From Siphonodentalium dalli (taxonomy: Eukaryota; Mollusca; Scaphopoda; Gadilida; Siphonodentaliidae), in assembly GCA_032622095.1 (NCBI GenBank), contig CP136069.1, positions 35,500,194 through 35,564,193 of the forward strand: a stretch of DNA of 64,000 bases, given 5' to 3'. Made by a program: the position numbers and the translations under genes. The notes beneath the pieces are model-generated. The model was not told where the DNA came from. It worked only from the letters and a program-made list of their open reading frames with translations, and ran no database searches. Shown here piece by piece: positions 33,401 through 47,690 of this stretch. Positions within the stretch are counted from its first letter, which is position 1. Every line of letters begins with the position of its first letter.

Positions 33401-36400
33401 CTGTACTTTGCATATGCACAGGCAAAATCCCTTTAACGTTTTTGACACTTTTATCGTATCAATGTGCAAGCAGGCATGTTTCGCGATAGGACGGCACATT
33501 CGGTCGCAGGCCGGACCTCACGGTTTGGCTAATGAGCAGGGGTTGGAAGTTGGATAATTGGGGTGGGGAAGGCTGTTTGAGGCCCCATAAAATACCTAGT
33601 ATTTTTGAAAGCGACTGTACTTTCCATCAGCACGGGCAAAATCCCTTTAACGTTTGGACACTTTTATCGTATCAATGTGAAAGCAGGCATGTTTCGCGAT
33701 AGGACGGCACATTCGGTCGCAGGCCGGACCTCACGGTTTGGCTAATGAGCAGGGGTTGGGAGTTGGATAATTGGGGTGGGGCAGGCTGTTTGAGGCCCCA
33801 TAAAATGCCCAGTATTTTTGAAAGCGACTGTACTTTGCATCTGCACGGGCAAAATCCCTTTAACGTTTTGGACACTTTTATCGTATCAATGTGCAAGCAG
33901 GCATGCTTCGCGATAGGACGGCACATTCGGTCGCAGGCCGGACCTCACGGTTTGGCTTATGAGCAGGGGTTGGGAGTTGGATAATTGGGGTGGGGCAGGC
34001 TGTTTGAGGCCCCATAAAATACCCCGTATTTTTGAAAGAGACTGTACTTTGCATATGCACAGGCAAAACCCCTTTAACGTTTTTGACACTTTTATCGTAT
34101 CAATGTGCAAGCAGGCATGTTTCGCGATAGGACGGCACATTCGGTCGCAGGCCGGACCTCACGGTTTGGCTAATGAGCAGGGGTTGGAAGTTGGATAATT
34201 GGGGTGGGGAAGGCTGTTTGAGGCCCCATAAAATACCTAGTATTTTTGAAAGCGACTGTACTTTGCATCAGCACGGGCAAAATCCCTTTAACGTTTGGAC
34301 ACTTTTATCGTATCAATGTGAAAGCAGGCATGTTTCGCGATAGGACGGCACATTCGGTCGCAGGCCGGACCTCACGGTTTGGCTAATGAGCAGGGGTTGG
34401 GAGTTGGATAATTGGGGTGGGGATGGCTGTTTGAGGCCCCATAAAATGCCCAGTATTTTTGAAAGCGACTGTACTTTGCATCTGCACGGGCAAAATCCCT
34501 TTAACGTTTTGGACACTTTTATCGTATCAATGTGCAAGCAGGCATGTTTCGCGATAGGACGGCACATTCGGTCGCAGGCCGAACCTCACGGTTTGGCTAA
34601 TGAGCAGGAGTTGGGAGTTGGATAATTGGGGTGGGGATGGCTGTTTGAGGCCCCATAAAATGCCCAGTATTTTTGAAAGCGACTGTACATTGCATCTGCA
34701 CGGGCAAAATCCCTTTAACGATTTGGACACTTTTATCGTATCAATGTGCAAGCAGGCATGTTTCGCGATAGGATGGCACATTCGGTCGCAGGCCGGACCT
34801 CACGGTTTGGCTAATGAGCAGGGGTTGGGAGTTGGATAATTGTGGTGGGGCAGGCTGTTTGAGGCCCCATAAAATGCCCAGTATTTTTGAAAGCGACTGT
34901 ACTTTGCATCTGCACGGGCAAAATCCCTTTAACGTTTTGGACACTTTTATCGTATCAATGTGCAAGCAGGCATGCTTCGCGATAGGACGGCACATTCGGT
35001 CGCAGGCCGGACCTCACGGTTTGGCTTATGAGCAGGGGTTGGGAGTTGGATAATTGGGGTGGGGCAGGCTGTTTGAGGCCCCATAAAATACCCAGTATTT
35101 TTGAAAGAGACTGTACTTTGCATATGCACAGGCAAAATCCCTTTAACGTTTTTGACACTTTTATCGTATCAATGTGCAAGCAGGCATGTTTCGCGATAGG
35201 ACGGCACATTCGGTCGCAGGCCGGACCTCACGGTTTGGCTAATGAGCAGGGGTTGGAAGTTGGATAATTGGGGTGGGGAAGGCTGTTTGAGGCCCCATAA
35301 AATACCTAGTATTTTTGAAAGCGACTGTACTTTGCATCAGCACGGGCAAAATCCCTTTAACGTTTGGACACTTTTATCGTATCAATGTGAAAGCAGGCAT
35401 GTTTCGCGATAGGACGGCACATTCGGTCGCAGGCCGGACCTCACGGTTTGGCTAATGAGCAGGGGTTGGGAGTTGGATAATTGGGGTGGGGCAGGCTGTT
35501 TGAGGCCCCATAAAATGCCCAGTATTTTTGAAAGCGACTGTACTTTGCATCTGCACGGGCAAAATCCCTTTAACGTTTTGGACACTTTTATCGTATCAAT
35601 GTGCAAGCAGGCATGTTTCGCGATAGGACGGCACATTCGGTCGCAGGCCGAACCTCACGGTTTGGCTAATGAGCAGGAGTTGGGAGTTGGATAATTGGGG
35701 TGGGGATGGCTGTTTGAGCCCCCATAAAATGCCCAGTATTTTTGAAAGCGACTGTACATTGCATCTGTACGGGCAAAATCCCTTTAACGTTTTGGACACT
35801 TTTATCGTATCAATGTGCAAGCAGGCATGTTTCGCGATAGGATGGCACATTCGGTCGCAGGCCGGACCTCACGGTTTGGCTAATGAGCAGGGGTTGGGAG
35901 TTGGATAATTGTGGTGGGGCAGGCTGTTTGAGGCCCCATAAAATGCCCAGTATTTTTGAAAGCGACTGTGCTTTGCATCTGCACGGGCAAAATCCCTTTA
36001 ACGTTTTGGACACTTTTATCGTATCAATGTGCAAGCAGGCATGCTTCGCGATAGGACGGCACATTCGGTCGCAGGCCGGACCTCACGGTTTGGCTTATGA
36101 GCAGGGGTTGGGAGTTGGATAATTGGGGTGGGGCAGGCTGTTTGAGGCCCCATAAAATACCCAGTATTTTTGAAAGAGACTGTACTTTGCATATGCACAG
36201 GCAAAATCCCTTTAACGTTTTGGACACTTTTATCGTATCAATGTGCAAGCAGGCATGTTTCGCGATAGGACGGCACATTCGGTCGCAGGCCGGACCTCAC
36301 GGTTTGGCTAATGAGCAGGGGTTGGAAGTTGGATAATTGGGGTGGGGAAGGCTGTTTGAGGCCCCATAAAATACCTAGTATTTTTGAAAGCGACTGTACT

Positions 36401-39400
36401 TTGCATCAGCACGGGCAAAATCCCTTTAACGTTTGGACACTTTTATCGTATCAATGTGCAAGCAGGCATGTTTCGCGATAGGACGCACATTCGGTCGCAG
36501 GCCGAACCTCACGGTTTGGCTAATGAGCAGGGGTTGGGAGTTGGATAATTGGGGTGGGGCAGGCTGTTTGAGGCCCCATAAAATGCCCAGTATTTTTGAA
36601 AGCGACTGTACTTTGCATCTGCACGGGCAAAATCCCTTTAACGTTTTGGACACTTGTATCGTATCAATGTGAAAGCAGGCATGTTTCGCGATAGGACGGC
36701 ACATTCGGTCGCAGGCCGGACCTCACGATTTGGCTAATGAGCAGGGGTTGGGAGTTGGATAATTGGGGTGGGGCAGGCTGTTTGAGGCCCCATAAAATGC
36801 CCAGTATTTTTGAAAGCGACTGTACTTTGCATCTGCACGGGCAAAATCCCTTTAACGTTTTGGACACTTGTATCGTATCAATGTGCAAGCAGGCATGTTT
36901 CGCGATAGGACTGCACATTCGGTCGCAGGCCGGACCTCACGGTGTGGCTAATGAGCAGGGGTTGGGAGTTGGATAATTGGGGTGGGGCAGGCTGTTTGAG
37001 GCCCCATAATATGCCCAGTATTTTTGAAAGCGACTGTACTTTGCATCTGCACGGGCAAAATCCCTTTAACGTTTTGGACACTTTTATCGTATCAATGTGC
37101 AAGCAGGCATGTTTCGCGATAGGACGGCACATTCGGTCGCAGGCCGGACCTCACGGTTTGGCTAATGAGCAGGGGTTGGGAATTGGATAATTGGGGTGGG
37201 GCAGGCTGTTTTGAGGCCCCATAAAATGCCCAGAATTTTTGAAAGCGACTGTACTTTGCATCTGCACGGGCAAAATCCCTTTAACGTTTTGGACACTTGT
37301 ATCGTATCAATGTGCAAGCAGGCATGTTTCGCGATAGGACGGCACATTCGGTCGCAGGCCGGACCTCACGGTTTGGCTTATGAGCATGGGTTGGGAGTTG
37401 GATAATTGGGGTGGGGCAGGCTGTTTGAGGCCCCATAAAATACCCAGAATTTTTGAAAGAGACTGTACTTTGCATATGCACGGGCAAAATCCCTTTAACG
37501 TTTTGGACACTTTTATCGTATCAATGTGCAAGCAGGCATGTTTCGCGATAGGATGGCACATTCGGTCGCAGGCCGGACCTCACGGTTTGGCTAATGAGCA
37601 GGGGTTGGGAGTTGGATAATTGTGGTGGGGCAGGCTGTTTGAGGCCCCATAAAATGCCCAGTATTTTTGAAAGCGACTGTACTTTGCATCTGCACGGGCA
37701 AAATCCCTTTAACGTTTTGGACACTTTTATCGTATCAATGTGCAAGCAGGCATGCTTCGCGATAGGACGGCACATTCGGTCGCAGGCCGGACCTCACGGT
37801 TTGGCTTATGAGCAGGGGTTGGGAGTTGGATAATTGGGGTGGGGCAGGCTGTTTGAGGCCCCATAAAATACCCAGTATTTTTGAAAGAGACTGTACTTTG
37901 CATATGCACAGGCAAAATCCCTTTAACGTTTTGGACACTTTTATCGTATCAATGTGCAAGCAGGCATGTTTCGCGATAGGACGGCACATTCGGTCGCAGG
38001 CCGGACCTCACGGTTTGGCTAATGAGCAGGGGTTGGAAGTTGGATAATTGGGGTGGGGAAGGCTGTTTGAGGCCCCATAAAACACCTAGTATTTTTGAAA
38101 GCGACTGTACTTTGCATCAGTACGGGCAAAATCCCTTTAACGTTTGGACACTTTTATCGTATCAATGTGCAAGCAGGCATGTTTCGCGATAGGACGCACA
38201 TTCGGTCGCAGGCCGAACCTCACGGTTTGGCTAATGAGCAGGGGTTGGGAGTTGGATAATTGGGGTGGGGCAGGCTGTTTGAGGCCCCATAAAATGCCCA
38301 GTATTTTTGAAAGCGACTGTACTTTGCATCTGCACGGGCAAAATCCCTTTAACGTTTTAGACACTTGTATCGTATCAATGTGAAAGCAGGCATGTTTCGC
38401 GATAGGACGGCACATTCGGTCGCAGGCCGGACCTCACGGTTTGGCTAATGAGCAGGGGTTGGGAGTTGGATAATTGGGGTGGGGCAGGCTGTTTGAGGCC
38501 CCATAAAATGCCCATATTTTTGAAAGCGACTGTACTTTGCATCTGCACGGGCAAAATCCCTTTAACGTTTTGGACACTTTTATCGTATCAATGTGCAAGC
38601 AGGCATGTTTCGCGATAGGACGGCACATTCGGTCGCAGGCCGGACCTCACGATTTGGCAAATGAGCAGGGGTTGGGAGTTGGATAATTGGGGTGGGGCAG
38701 GCTGTTTGAGGCCCCATAAAATGCCCAGTATTTTTGAAAGCGACTGTACTTTGCATCTGCACGGGCAAAATCCCTTTAACGTTTTGGACACTTGTATCGT
38801 ATCAATGTGCAAGCAGGCATGTTTCGCGATAGGACTGCACATTCGGTCGCAGGCCGGACCTCACGGTGTGGCTAATGAGCAGGGGTTGGGAGTTGTATAA
38901 TTGGGGTGGGGCAGGCTGTTTGAGGCCCCATAATATGCCCAGTATTTTTGAAAGCGACTGTACTTTGCATCTGCACGGGCAAAATCCCTTTAACGTTTTG
39001 GACACTTTTATCGTATCAATGTGCAAGCAGGCATGTTTCGCGATAGGACGGCACATTCGGTCGCAGGCCGGACCTCACGGTTTGGCTAATGAGCAGGGGT
39101 TGGGAATTGGATAATTGGGGTGGGGCAGGCTGTTTTGAGGCCCCATAAAATGCCCAGAATTTTTGAAAGCGACTGTACTTTGCATCTGCACGGGCAAAAT
39201 CCCTTTAACGTTTTGGACACTTGTATCGTATCAATGTGCAAGCAGGCATGTTTCGCGATAGGACGGCACATTCGGTCGCAGGCCGGACCTCACGGTTTGG
39301 CTTATGAGCATGGGTTGGGAGTTGGATAATTGGGGTGGGGCAGGCTGTTTGAGGCCCCATAAAATACCCAGAATTTTTGAAAGAGACTGTACTTTGCATA

Positions 39401-42400
39401 TGCACGGGCAAAATCCCTTGAACGTTTTGGACACTTTTATCGTATCAATGTGCAAGCAGGCATGTTTCGCGATAGGACGGCACATTCGGTCGCAGGCCGG
39501 ACCTCACGGTTTGGCTAATGAGCAGGGGTTGGAAGTTGGATAATTGGGGTGGGGAAGGCTGTTTGAGGCCCCATAAAATACCTAGTATTTTTGAAAGCGA
39601 CTGTACTTTGCATCAGCACGGGCAAAATCCCTTTAACGTTTTGGACACTTTTATCGTATCAATGTGCAAGCAGGCATGTTTCGCGATAGGATGGCACATT
39701 CGGTCGCAGGCCGGACCTCACGGTTTGGCTAATGAGCAGGGGTTGGGAGTTGGATAATTGTGGTGGGGCAGGCTGTTTGAGGCCCCATAAAATGCCCAGT
39801 ATTTTTGAAAGCGACTGTACTTTGCATCTGCACGGGCAAAATCCCTTTAACGTTTTGGACACTTTTATCGTATCAATGTGCAAGCAGGCATGCTTCGCGA
39901 TAGGACGGCACATTCGGTCGCAGGCCGGACCTCACGGTTTGGCTTATGAGCAGGGGTTGGGAGTTGGATAATTGGGGTGGGGCAGGCTGTTTGAGGCCCC
40001 ATAAAATACCCAGTATTTTTGAAAGAGACTGTACTTTGCATATGCACAGGCAAAATCCCTTTAACGTTTTGGACACTTTTATCGTATCAATGTGCAAGCA
40101 GGCATGTTTCGCGATAGGACGGCACATTCGGTCGCAGGCCGGACCTCACGGTTTGGCTAATGAGCAGGGGTTGGAAGTTGGATAATTGGGGTGGGGAAGG
40201 CTGTTTGAGGCCCCATAAAATACCTAGTATTTTTGAAAGCGACTGTACTTTGCATCAGTACGGGCAAAATCCCTTTAACGTTTGGACACTTTTATCGTAT
40301 CAATGTGCAAGCAGGCATGTTTCGCGATAGGACGCACATTCGGTCGCAGGCCGAACCTCACGGTTTGGCTAATGAGCAGGGGTTGGGAGTTGGATAATTG
40401 GGGTGGGGCAGGCTGTTTGATGCCCCATAAAATGCCCAGTATTTTTGAAAGCGACTGTACTTTGCATCTGCACGGGCAAAATCCCTTTAACGTTTTAGAC
40501 ACTTGTATCGTATCAATGTGAAAGCAGGCATGTTTCGCGATAGGACGGCACATTCGGTCGCAGGCCGGACCTCACGGTTTGGCTAATGAGCAGGGGTTGG
40601 GAGTTGGATAATTGGGGTGGGGCAGGCTGTTTGAGGCCCCATAAAATGCCCATATTTTTGAAAGCGACTGTACTTTGCATCTGCACGGGCAAAATCCCTT
40701 TAACGTTTTGGACACTTTTATCGTATCAATGTGCAAGCAGGCATGTTTCGCGATAGGACGGCACATTCGGTCGCAGGCCGAACCTCACGGTTTGGCTAAT
40801 GAGCAGGAGTTGGGAGTTGGATAATTGGGGTGGGGATGGCTGTTTGAGGCCCCATAAAATGCCCAGTATTTTTGAAAGCGACTGTACATTGCATCTGTAC
40901 GGGCAAAATCCCTTTAACGTTTTGGACACTTTTATCGTATCAATGTGCAAGCAGGCATGTTTCGCGATAGGATGGCACATTCGGTCGCAGGCCGGACCTC
41001 ACGGTTTGGCTAATGAGCAGGGGTTGGGAGTTGGATAATTGTGGTGGGGCAGGCTGTTTGAGGCCCCATAAAATGCCCAGTATTTTTGAAAGCGACTGTA
41101 CTTTGCATCTGCACGGGCAAAATCCCTTTAACGTTTTGGACACTTTTATCGTATCAATGTGCAAGCAGGCATGCTTCGCGATAGGACGGCACATTCGGTC
41201 GCAGGCCGGACCTCACGGTTTGGCTTATGAGCAGGGGTTGGGAGTTGGATAATTGGGGTGGGGCAGGCTGTTTGAGGCCCCATAAAATACCCAGAATTTT
41301 TGAAAGAGACTGTACTTTGCATATGCACAGGCAAAATCCCTTTAACGTTTTGGACACTTTTATCGTATCAATGTGCAAGCAGGCATGTTTCGCGATAGGA
41401 TGGAACATTCGGTCGCAGGCCGGACCTCACGGTTTGGCTAATGAGCAGGGGTTGGGAGTTGGATAATTGTGGTGGGCAGGCTGTTTGAGGCCCCATAAAA
41501 TGCCCAGTATTTTTGAAAGCGACTGTACTTTGCATCTGCACGGGCAAAATCCCTTTAACTTTTTGGACACTTTTATCGTATCAATGTGCAAGCAGGCATG
41601 CTTCGCGATAGGACGGCACATTCGGTCGCAGGCCGGACCTCACGGTTTGGCTTATGAGCAGGGGTTGGGAGTTGGATAATTGGGGTGGGGCAGGCTGTTT
41701 GAGGCCCCATAAAATACCCAGTATTTTTGAAAGAGACTGTACTTTGCATATGCACAGGCAAAATCCCTTTAACGTTTTGGACACTTTTATCGTATCAATG
41801 TGCAAGCAGGCATGTTTCGCGATAGGACGGCACATCCGGTCGCAGGCCGGACCTCACGGTTTGGCTAATGAACAGGGGTTGGAAGTTGGATAATTGGGGT
41901 GGGGAAGGCTGTTTGAGGCCCAATAAAATACCTAGTATTTTTGAAAGCGACTGTACTTTGCATCAGCACGGGCAAAATCCCTTTAACTTTTGGACACTTT
42001 TATCGTATCAATGTGCAAGCAGGCATGTTTCGCGATAGGACGCACATTCGGTCGCAGGCCGAACCTCACGGTTTGGCTAATGAGCAGGGGTTGGGAGTTG
42101 GATAATTGGGGTGGGGCAGGCTGTTTGAGGCCCCATAAAATGCCCAGTATTTTTGAAAGCGACTGTACTTTGCATCTGCACGGGCAAAATCCCTTTAACG
42201 TTTTGGACACTTGTATCGTATCAATGTGAAAGCAGGCATGTTTCGCGATAGGACGGCACATTCGGTCGCAGGCCGGACCTCACGGTTTGGCTAATGAGCA
42301 GGGGTTGGGAGTTGGATAATTGGGGTGGGGCAGGCTGTTTGAGGCCCCATAAAATGCCCAGTATTTTTGAAAGCGACTGTACTTTGCATCTGCACGGGCA

Positions 42401-45400
42401 AAATCCCTTTAACGTTTTGGACACTTGTATCGTATCAATGTGCAAGCAGGCATGTTTCGCGATAGGACTGCACATTCGGTCGCAGGCCGGACCTCACGGT
42501 GTGGCTAATGAGCAGGGGTTGGGAGTTGGATAATTGGGGTGGGGCAGGCTGTTTGAGGCCCCATAATATGCCCAGTATTTTTGAAAGCGACTGTACTTTG
42601 CATCTGCACGGGCAAAATCCCTTTAACGTTTTGGATACTTTTATCGTATCAATGTGCAAGCAGGCATGTTTTGCGATAGGATGGCACATTCGGTCGCAGG
42701 CCGAACCTCACGGTTTGGCTAATGAGCAGGGGTTGGGAATTGGATAATTGGGGTGGGGCAGGCTGTTTTGAGGCCCCATAAAATGCCCAGTATTTTTGAA
42801 AGCGACTGTACTTTGCATCTGCACTGGCAAAATCCCTTTAACGTTTTGGACACTTGTATCGTATCAATGTGAAAGCAGGCATGTTTCGCGATAGGACGGC
42901 ACATTCGGTCGCAGGCCGGACCTCACGGTTTGGCTTATGAGCAGGGGTTGGGAGTTGGATAATTGGGGTGGGGCAGGCTGTTTGAGGCCCCATAAAATAC
43001 CCAGTATTTTTGAAAGAGACTGTACTTTGCATATGCCCAGGCAAAATCCCTCGAACGTTTTGGACACTTTTATCGTATCAATGTGCAAGCAGGCATGTTT
43101 CGCGATAGGACGGCACATTCGGTCGCAGGCCGGACCTCACGGTTTGGCTAATGAGCAGGGGTTGGAAGTTGGATAATTGGGGTGGGGAAGGCTGTTTGAG
43201 GCCCCATAAAATACCTAGTATTTTTGAAAGAGACTGTACTTTGCATATGCCCAGGCAAAATCCCTCGAACGTTTTGGACACTTTTATCGTATCAATGTGC
43301 AAGCAGGCATGTTTCGCGATAGGACGGCACATTCGGTCGCAGGCCGGACCTCACGGTTTGGCTTATGAGCAGGGGTTGGGAGTTGGATAATTGGGGTGGG
43401 GCAGGCTGTTTGAGGCCCCATAAAATACCCAGTATTTTTGAAAGAGACTGTACTTTGCATATGCACAGGCAAAATCCCTTTAACGTTTTGGACACTTTTA
43501 TCGTATCAATGTGCAAGCAGGCATGTTTCGCGATAGGACGGCACATCCGGTCGCAGGCCGGACCTCACGGTTTGGCTAATGAACAGGGGTTGGAAGTTGG
43601 ATAATTGGGGTGGGGAAGGCTGTTTGAGGCCCAATAAAATACCTAGTATTTTTGAAAGCGACTGTACTTTGCATCAGCACGGGCAAAATCCCTTTAACTT
43701 TTGGACACTTTTATCGTATCAATGTGCAAGCAGGCATGTTTCGCGATAGGACGCACATTCGGTCGCAGGCCGAACCTCACGGTTTGGCTAATGAGCAGGG
43801 GTTGGGAGTTGGATAATTGGGGTGGGGCAGGCTGTTTGAGGCCCCATAAAATGCCCAGTATTTTTGAAAGCGACTGTACTTTGCATCTGCACGGGCAAAA
43901 TCCCTTTAACGTTTTGGACACTTGTATCGTATCAATGTGAAAGCAGGCATGTTTCGCGATAGGACGGCACATTCGGTCGCAGGCCGGACCTCACGGTTTG
44001 GCTAATGAGCAGGGGTTGGGAGTTGGATAATTGGGGTGGGGCAGGCTGTTTGAGGCCCCATAAAATGCCCAGTATTTTTGAAAGCGACTGTACTTTGCAT
44101 CTGCACGGGCAAAATCCCTTTAACGTTTTGGACACTTGTATCGTATCAATGTGCAAGCAGGCATGTTTCGCGATAGGACTGCACATTCGGTCGCAGGCCG
44201 GACCTCACGGTGTGGCTAATGAGCAGGGGTTGGGAGTTGGATAATTGGGGTGGGGCAGGCTGTTTGAGGCCCCATAATATGCCCAGTATTTTTGAAAGCG
44301 ACTGTACTTTGCATCTGCACGGGCAAAATCCCTTTAACGTTTTGGATACTTTTATCGTATCAATGTGCAAGCAGGCATGTTTTGCGATAGGATGGCACAT
44401 TCGGTCGCAGGCCGAACCTCACGGTTTGGCTAATGAGCAGGGGTTGGGAATTGGATAATTGGGGTGGGGCAGGCTGTTTTGAGGCCCCATAAAATGCCCA
44501 GTATTTTTGAAAGCGACTGTACTTTGCATCTGCACTGGCAAAATCCCTTTAACGTTTTGGACACTTGTATCGTATCAATGTGAAAGCAGGCATGTTTCGC
44601 GATAGGACGGCACATTCGGTCGCAGGCCGGACCTCACGGTTTGGCTTATGAGCAGGGGTTGGGAGTTGGATAATTGGGGTGGGGCAGGCTGTTTGAGGCC
44701 CCATAAAATACCCAGTATTTTTGAAAGAGACTGTACTTTGCATATGCCCAGGCAAAATCCCTCGAACGTTTTGGACACTTTTATCGTATCAATGTGCAAG
44801 CAGGCATGTTTCGCGATAGGACGGCACATTCGGTCGCAGGCCGGACCTCACGGTTTGGCTAATGAGCAGGGGTTGGAAGTTGGATAATTGGGGTGGGGAA
44901 GGCTGTTTGAGGCCCCATAAAATACCTAGTATTTTTGAAAGCGACTGTACTTTGCATCAGCACGGGCAAAATCCCTTTAACGTTTTGGACACTTTTATCG
45001 TATCAATGTGCAAGCAGGCATGTTTCGCGATAGGACGCACATCCGGTCGCAGGCCGAACCTCACGGTTTGGCTAATGAGCAGGGGTTGGGAGTTGGATAA
45101 TTGGGGTGGGGCAGGCTGTTTGAGGCCCCATAAAATGCCCAGTATTTTTGAAAGCGACTCTACTTTGTATCTGCACGGGCAAAATTCCTTTAACGTTTTG
45201 GACACTTGTATCGTATCAATGTGAAAGCAGGCATGTTTCGCGATAGGACAGCACATTCGGTCGCAGGCCGGACCTCACGGTTTGGCTAATGAGCAGGGGT
45301 TGGGAGTTGGATAATTGGGGTGGGGCAGGCTGTTTGAGGCCCCATAAAATGCCCAGTATTTTTGAAAGCGACTGTACTTTGCATCTGCACGGGCAAAATC

Positions 45401-46940
45401 CCTTTAACGTTTTAAACACTTTTATCGTATCAATGTGCAAGCAGGCATGTTTCGCGATAGGACGGCACATTCGGTCGCAGGCCGGACCTCACGGTTTGGC
45501 TAATGAGCAGGAGTAGGGAGTTGGATAATTGGGGTGGGGATGGCTGTTTGAGGCCCCATAAAATGCCCAGTATTTTTGAAAGCGACTGTACATTGCATCT
45601 GCACGGGCAAAATCCCTTTAACGTTTTGGACACTTTTATCGTGTCAATGTGCAAGCAGGCATGTTTCGCGATAGGATGGAACATTCGGTCGCAGGCCGGT
45701 CCTCACGGTTTGGCTAATGAGCAGGGGTTGGGAGTTGGATAATTGTGGTGGGGCAGGCTGTTTGAGGCCCCATAAAATGCCCAGTATTTTTGAAAGCGAC
45801 TGTACTTTGCATCTGCACGGGCAAAATCCCTTTAACTTTTTGGACACTTTTATCGTATCAATGTGGAAGCAGGCATGCTTCGCGATAGGACGGCACATTC
45901 GGTCGCAGGCCGGACCTCACGGTTTGGCTTATGAGCAGGGGTTGGGAGTTGGATAATTGGGGTGGGGCAGGCTGTTTGAGGCCCCATAAAATACCCAATA
46001 CTTTTGAAAGAGACTGTACTTTGCATATGCACAGGCAAAATCCCTTTAACGTTTTGGACACTTTTATCGTATCAATGTGCAAGCAGGCATGTTTCGCGAT
46101 AGGACGGCACATTCGTTCGCAGGCCGAACCTCACGGTTTGGCTAATGAGCTGGGGTTGGAAGTTGGATAATTGGGGTGGGGCAGGCTGTTTGAGGCCCCA
46201 TAAAATGCCCAGTATTTTTGAAAGCGACTGTACTTTGCATCTGCACGGGCAAAATCCCTTTAACGTTTTGGACACTTTTATCGCGTCAATGTGCAAGCAG
46301 GCATGTTTCGCGATAGGACGGCACATTCGTTCGCAGTCCGAACCTCACGGTTTGGCCAATGAGCAGGGGTTGGGAGTTGGATAATTGGGGTGGGGCAGGC
46401 TGTTTGAGGCTCCATAAAATGCCCAGTATTTTTGAAAGCGACTGTACTTTGCATCTGCACGGGCAAAATCCCTTTAACGTTTTGGACACTTTTATCGTAT
46501 CAATGTGCAAGCAGGCATGTTTCGCGATAGGACGGCACATTCGTTCGCAGGCCGAACCTCACGGTTTGGCTAATGAGCAGGGGTTGGGAGTTGGATAATT
46601 GCGGTGGGGCACTCTGTTTGAGGCCTCATAAAATGCCCAGTAATTTTGAAAGCGACTGTACTTTGCATCTGCACGGGCAAAATCCCTTTAACATTTTGGA
46701 CACTTTTATCGTATCAATGTGCAAGCAGGCATGTTTCGCGATAGGACGGCACATTCGTTCGCAGGCCGAACCTCACGGTTTGGCTAATGAGCAGGGGTTG
46801 GGAGTTGGATAATTGGGGTGGGGCAGGCTGTTTGAGGCCCCATAAAATGCCTAGTATTTTTGAAAGCGACTGTACTTTGCATCAGCACGGGCAAAATCCC
46901 TTTAACGTTTGGACACTTTTATCGTATCAATGTGCAAGCA
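21483..46940. repeat. 214-bp satellite DNA, left array (~119 monomers, higher-order repeats)
   Basis: Head-to-tail monomers of about 214 bp with landmarks AGCAGGCATGTTTCGCGATA, GGTCGCAGGCC, GGTTTGGCTAATGAGCAGGG, TTGGATAATTGGGGTGGGG, TGTTTGAGGCCCCATAAAAT, TTTTTGAAAGCGACTGTACT and TTATCGTATCAATGTG. Variants (GACGGCAC/GATGGCAC/GACGCAC/GACTGCAC; GCTAATG/GCTTATG; GCGACTG/GAGACTG; ATGCCCAG/ATACCTAG/ATACCCCG) recur in fixed order, giving higher-order repeats. A five-monomer unit of 1,069 bp repeats at 22834, 23903 and 24972, and again at 27325, 28394 and 29463. An eight-monomer unit of 1,711 bp repeats at 41654 and 43365. Larger blocks repeat at 22191, 26683 and 31607. ORFs of 79-84 aa on both strands are by-products. 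Confidence 0.97.
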
Positions 46941-47525
46941 CACTCTTAGAAAAAATTGGAACCCAATGGTTCTTCATTGGTTCCCCACTTGTCCTCCAGG
47001 CGGAACCAAATGAAGAACCAACTGGTTCTTCAGGGGACCTAGAACCATTTGGTTCTTCAGATTTGGGTTTATCGGGAACCAAACCAAGAACCATTTGGTT
47101 CTTCATTATTTATACACCGCAGAACCAGTTGGATCTCCACGACTGAATATTTGGTTCTTCGTTGATATAATTGGTTCTTCATGTGGAACCATTTGGTTCT
47201 TCGGGAATAATAATTTGGTTTTTCAAGAGTAATAATGGTTCCTCACAGAGAAAATTGAAGAACCAAATTTGGTTCTTCAAGTTTGTCCTCCAGGCGGAAC
47301 CAATAGGTTCTTCGTGATTAAAATTTGGTTCTTCATCACAAGAACCAAATGGTTCTTCATTGGTTCTCCCTCAAGAACCAATCCCTGGTTCTTCATTGGT
47401 TCCAGTTTGGTTCTTCCCCAAGAACCAATTTCCCCTCCTCCCTTCCCCGAAGAACCATTGGTTCTTCATTTAGAATAAATTTAGTTCCTTGTTGGATACA
47501 TGCCCAAGAACCAGTTGGTTCTAGT
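46941..47525. repeat. GGTTCTTC/GAAGAACC palindrome-rich block (left part of insertion)
   Basis: Dozens of GGTTCTTC and GAAGAACC (or AACCAA/TTGGTT) octamers alternate in both orientations, making many overlapping short hairpins. TGTCCTCCAGGCGGAACCAA occurs twice (about 46990 and 47283). Related copies lie at about 52389-52454 plus 54191-54240 (split by the reverse transcriptase) and 54640-54775. The ORFs across it are low-complexity translations (WFF, GSS) and not genes. Confidence 0.85.
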
Positions 47526-47690
47526 AACAGAGATTGCATTATCAGCACTGAAAATGCATTTCATTCTGTGTACAGGTGAATCAGAAGAAAAATGTTGCAT
47601 ACAGATAATCATTTATTCATTAAACTTGAAAAATATTCTACATATAGTCAGGTGGAATTTTGGCACAATATGTTTAAGAATTCAGTATTT
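47526..47690. other. Spacer in the nested insertion
   Basis: AT-rich sequence with no recognised feature. Confidence 0.4.

Noticed and set aside
21483-46940. Dozens of 79-84 aa ORFs on both strands of the satellite (MSRGWELDNWGG..., MCRPIAKHACLHIDT...)
   Set aside because: They repeat every 214 bp (214 mod 3 = 1), overlap each other on both strands, have no gene context, and change only where the satellite variants change. They are translation shadows of a repeat that happens to lack stops.
46787-47579. ORFs rich in WFF/GSS across the GGTTCTTC block
   Set aside because: Low-complexity translation of the octamer repeat, starting inside the satellite and crossing the insertion boundary.
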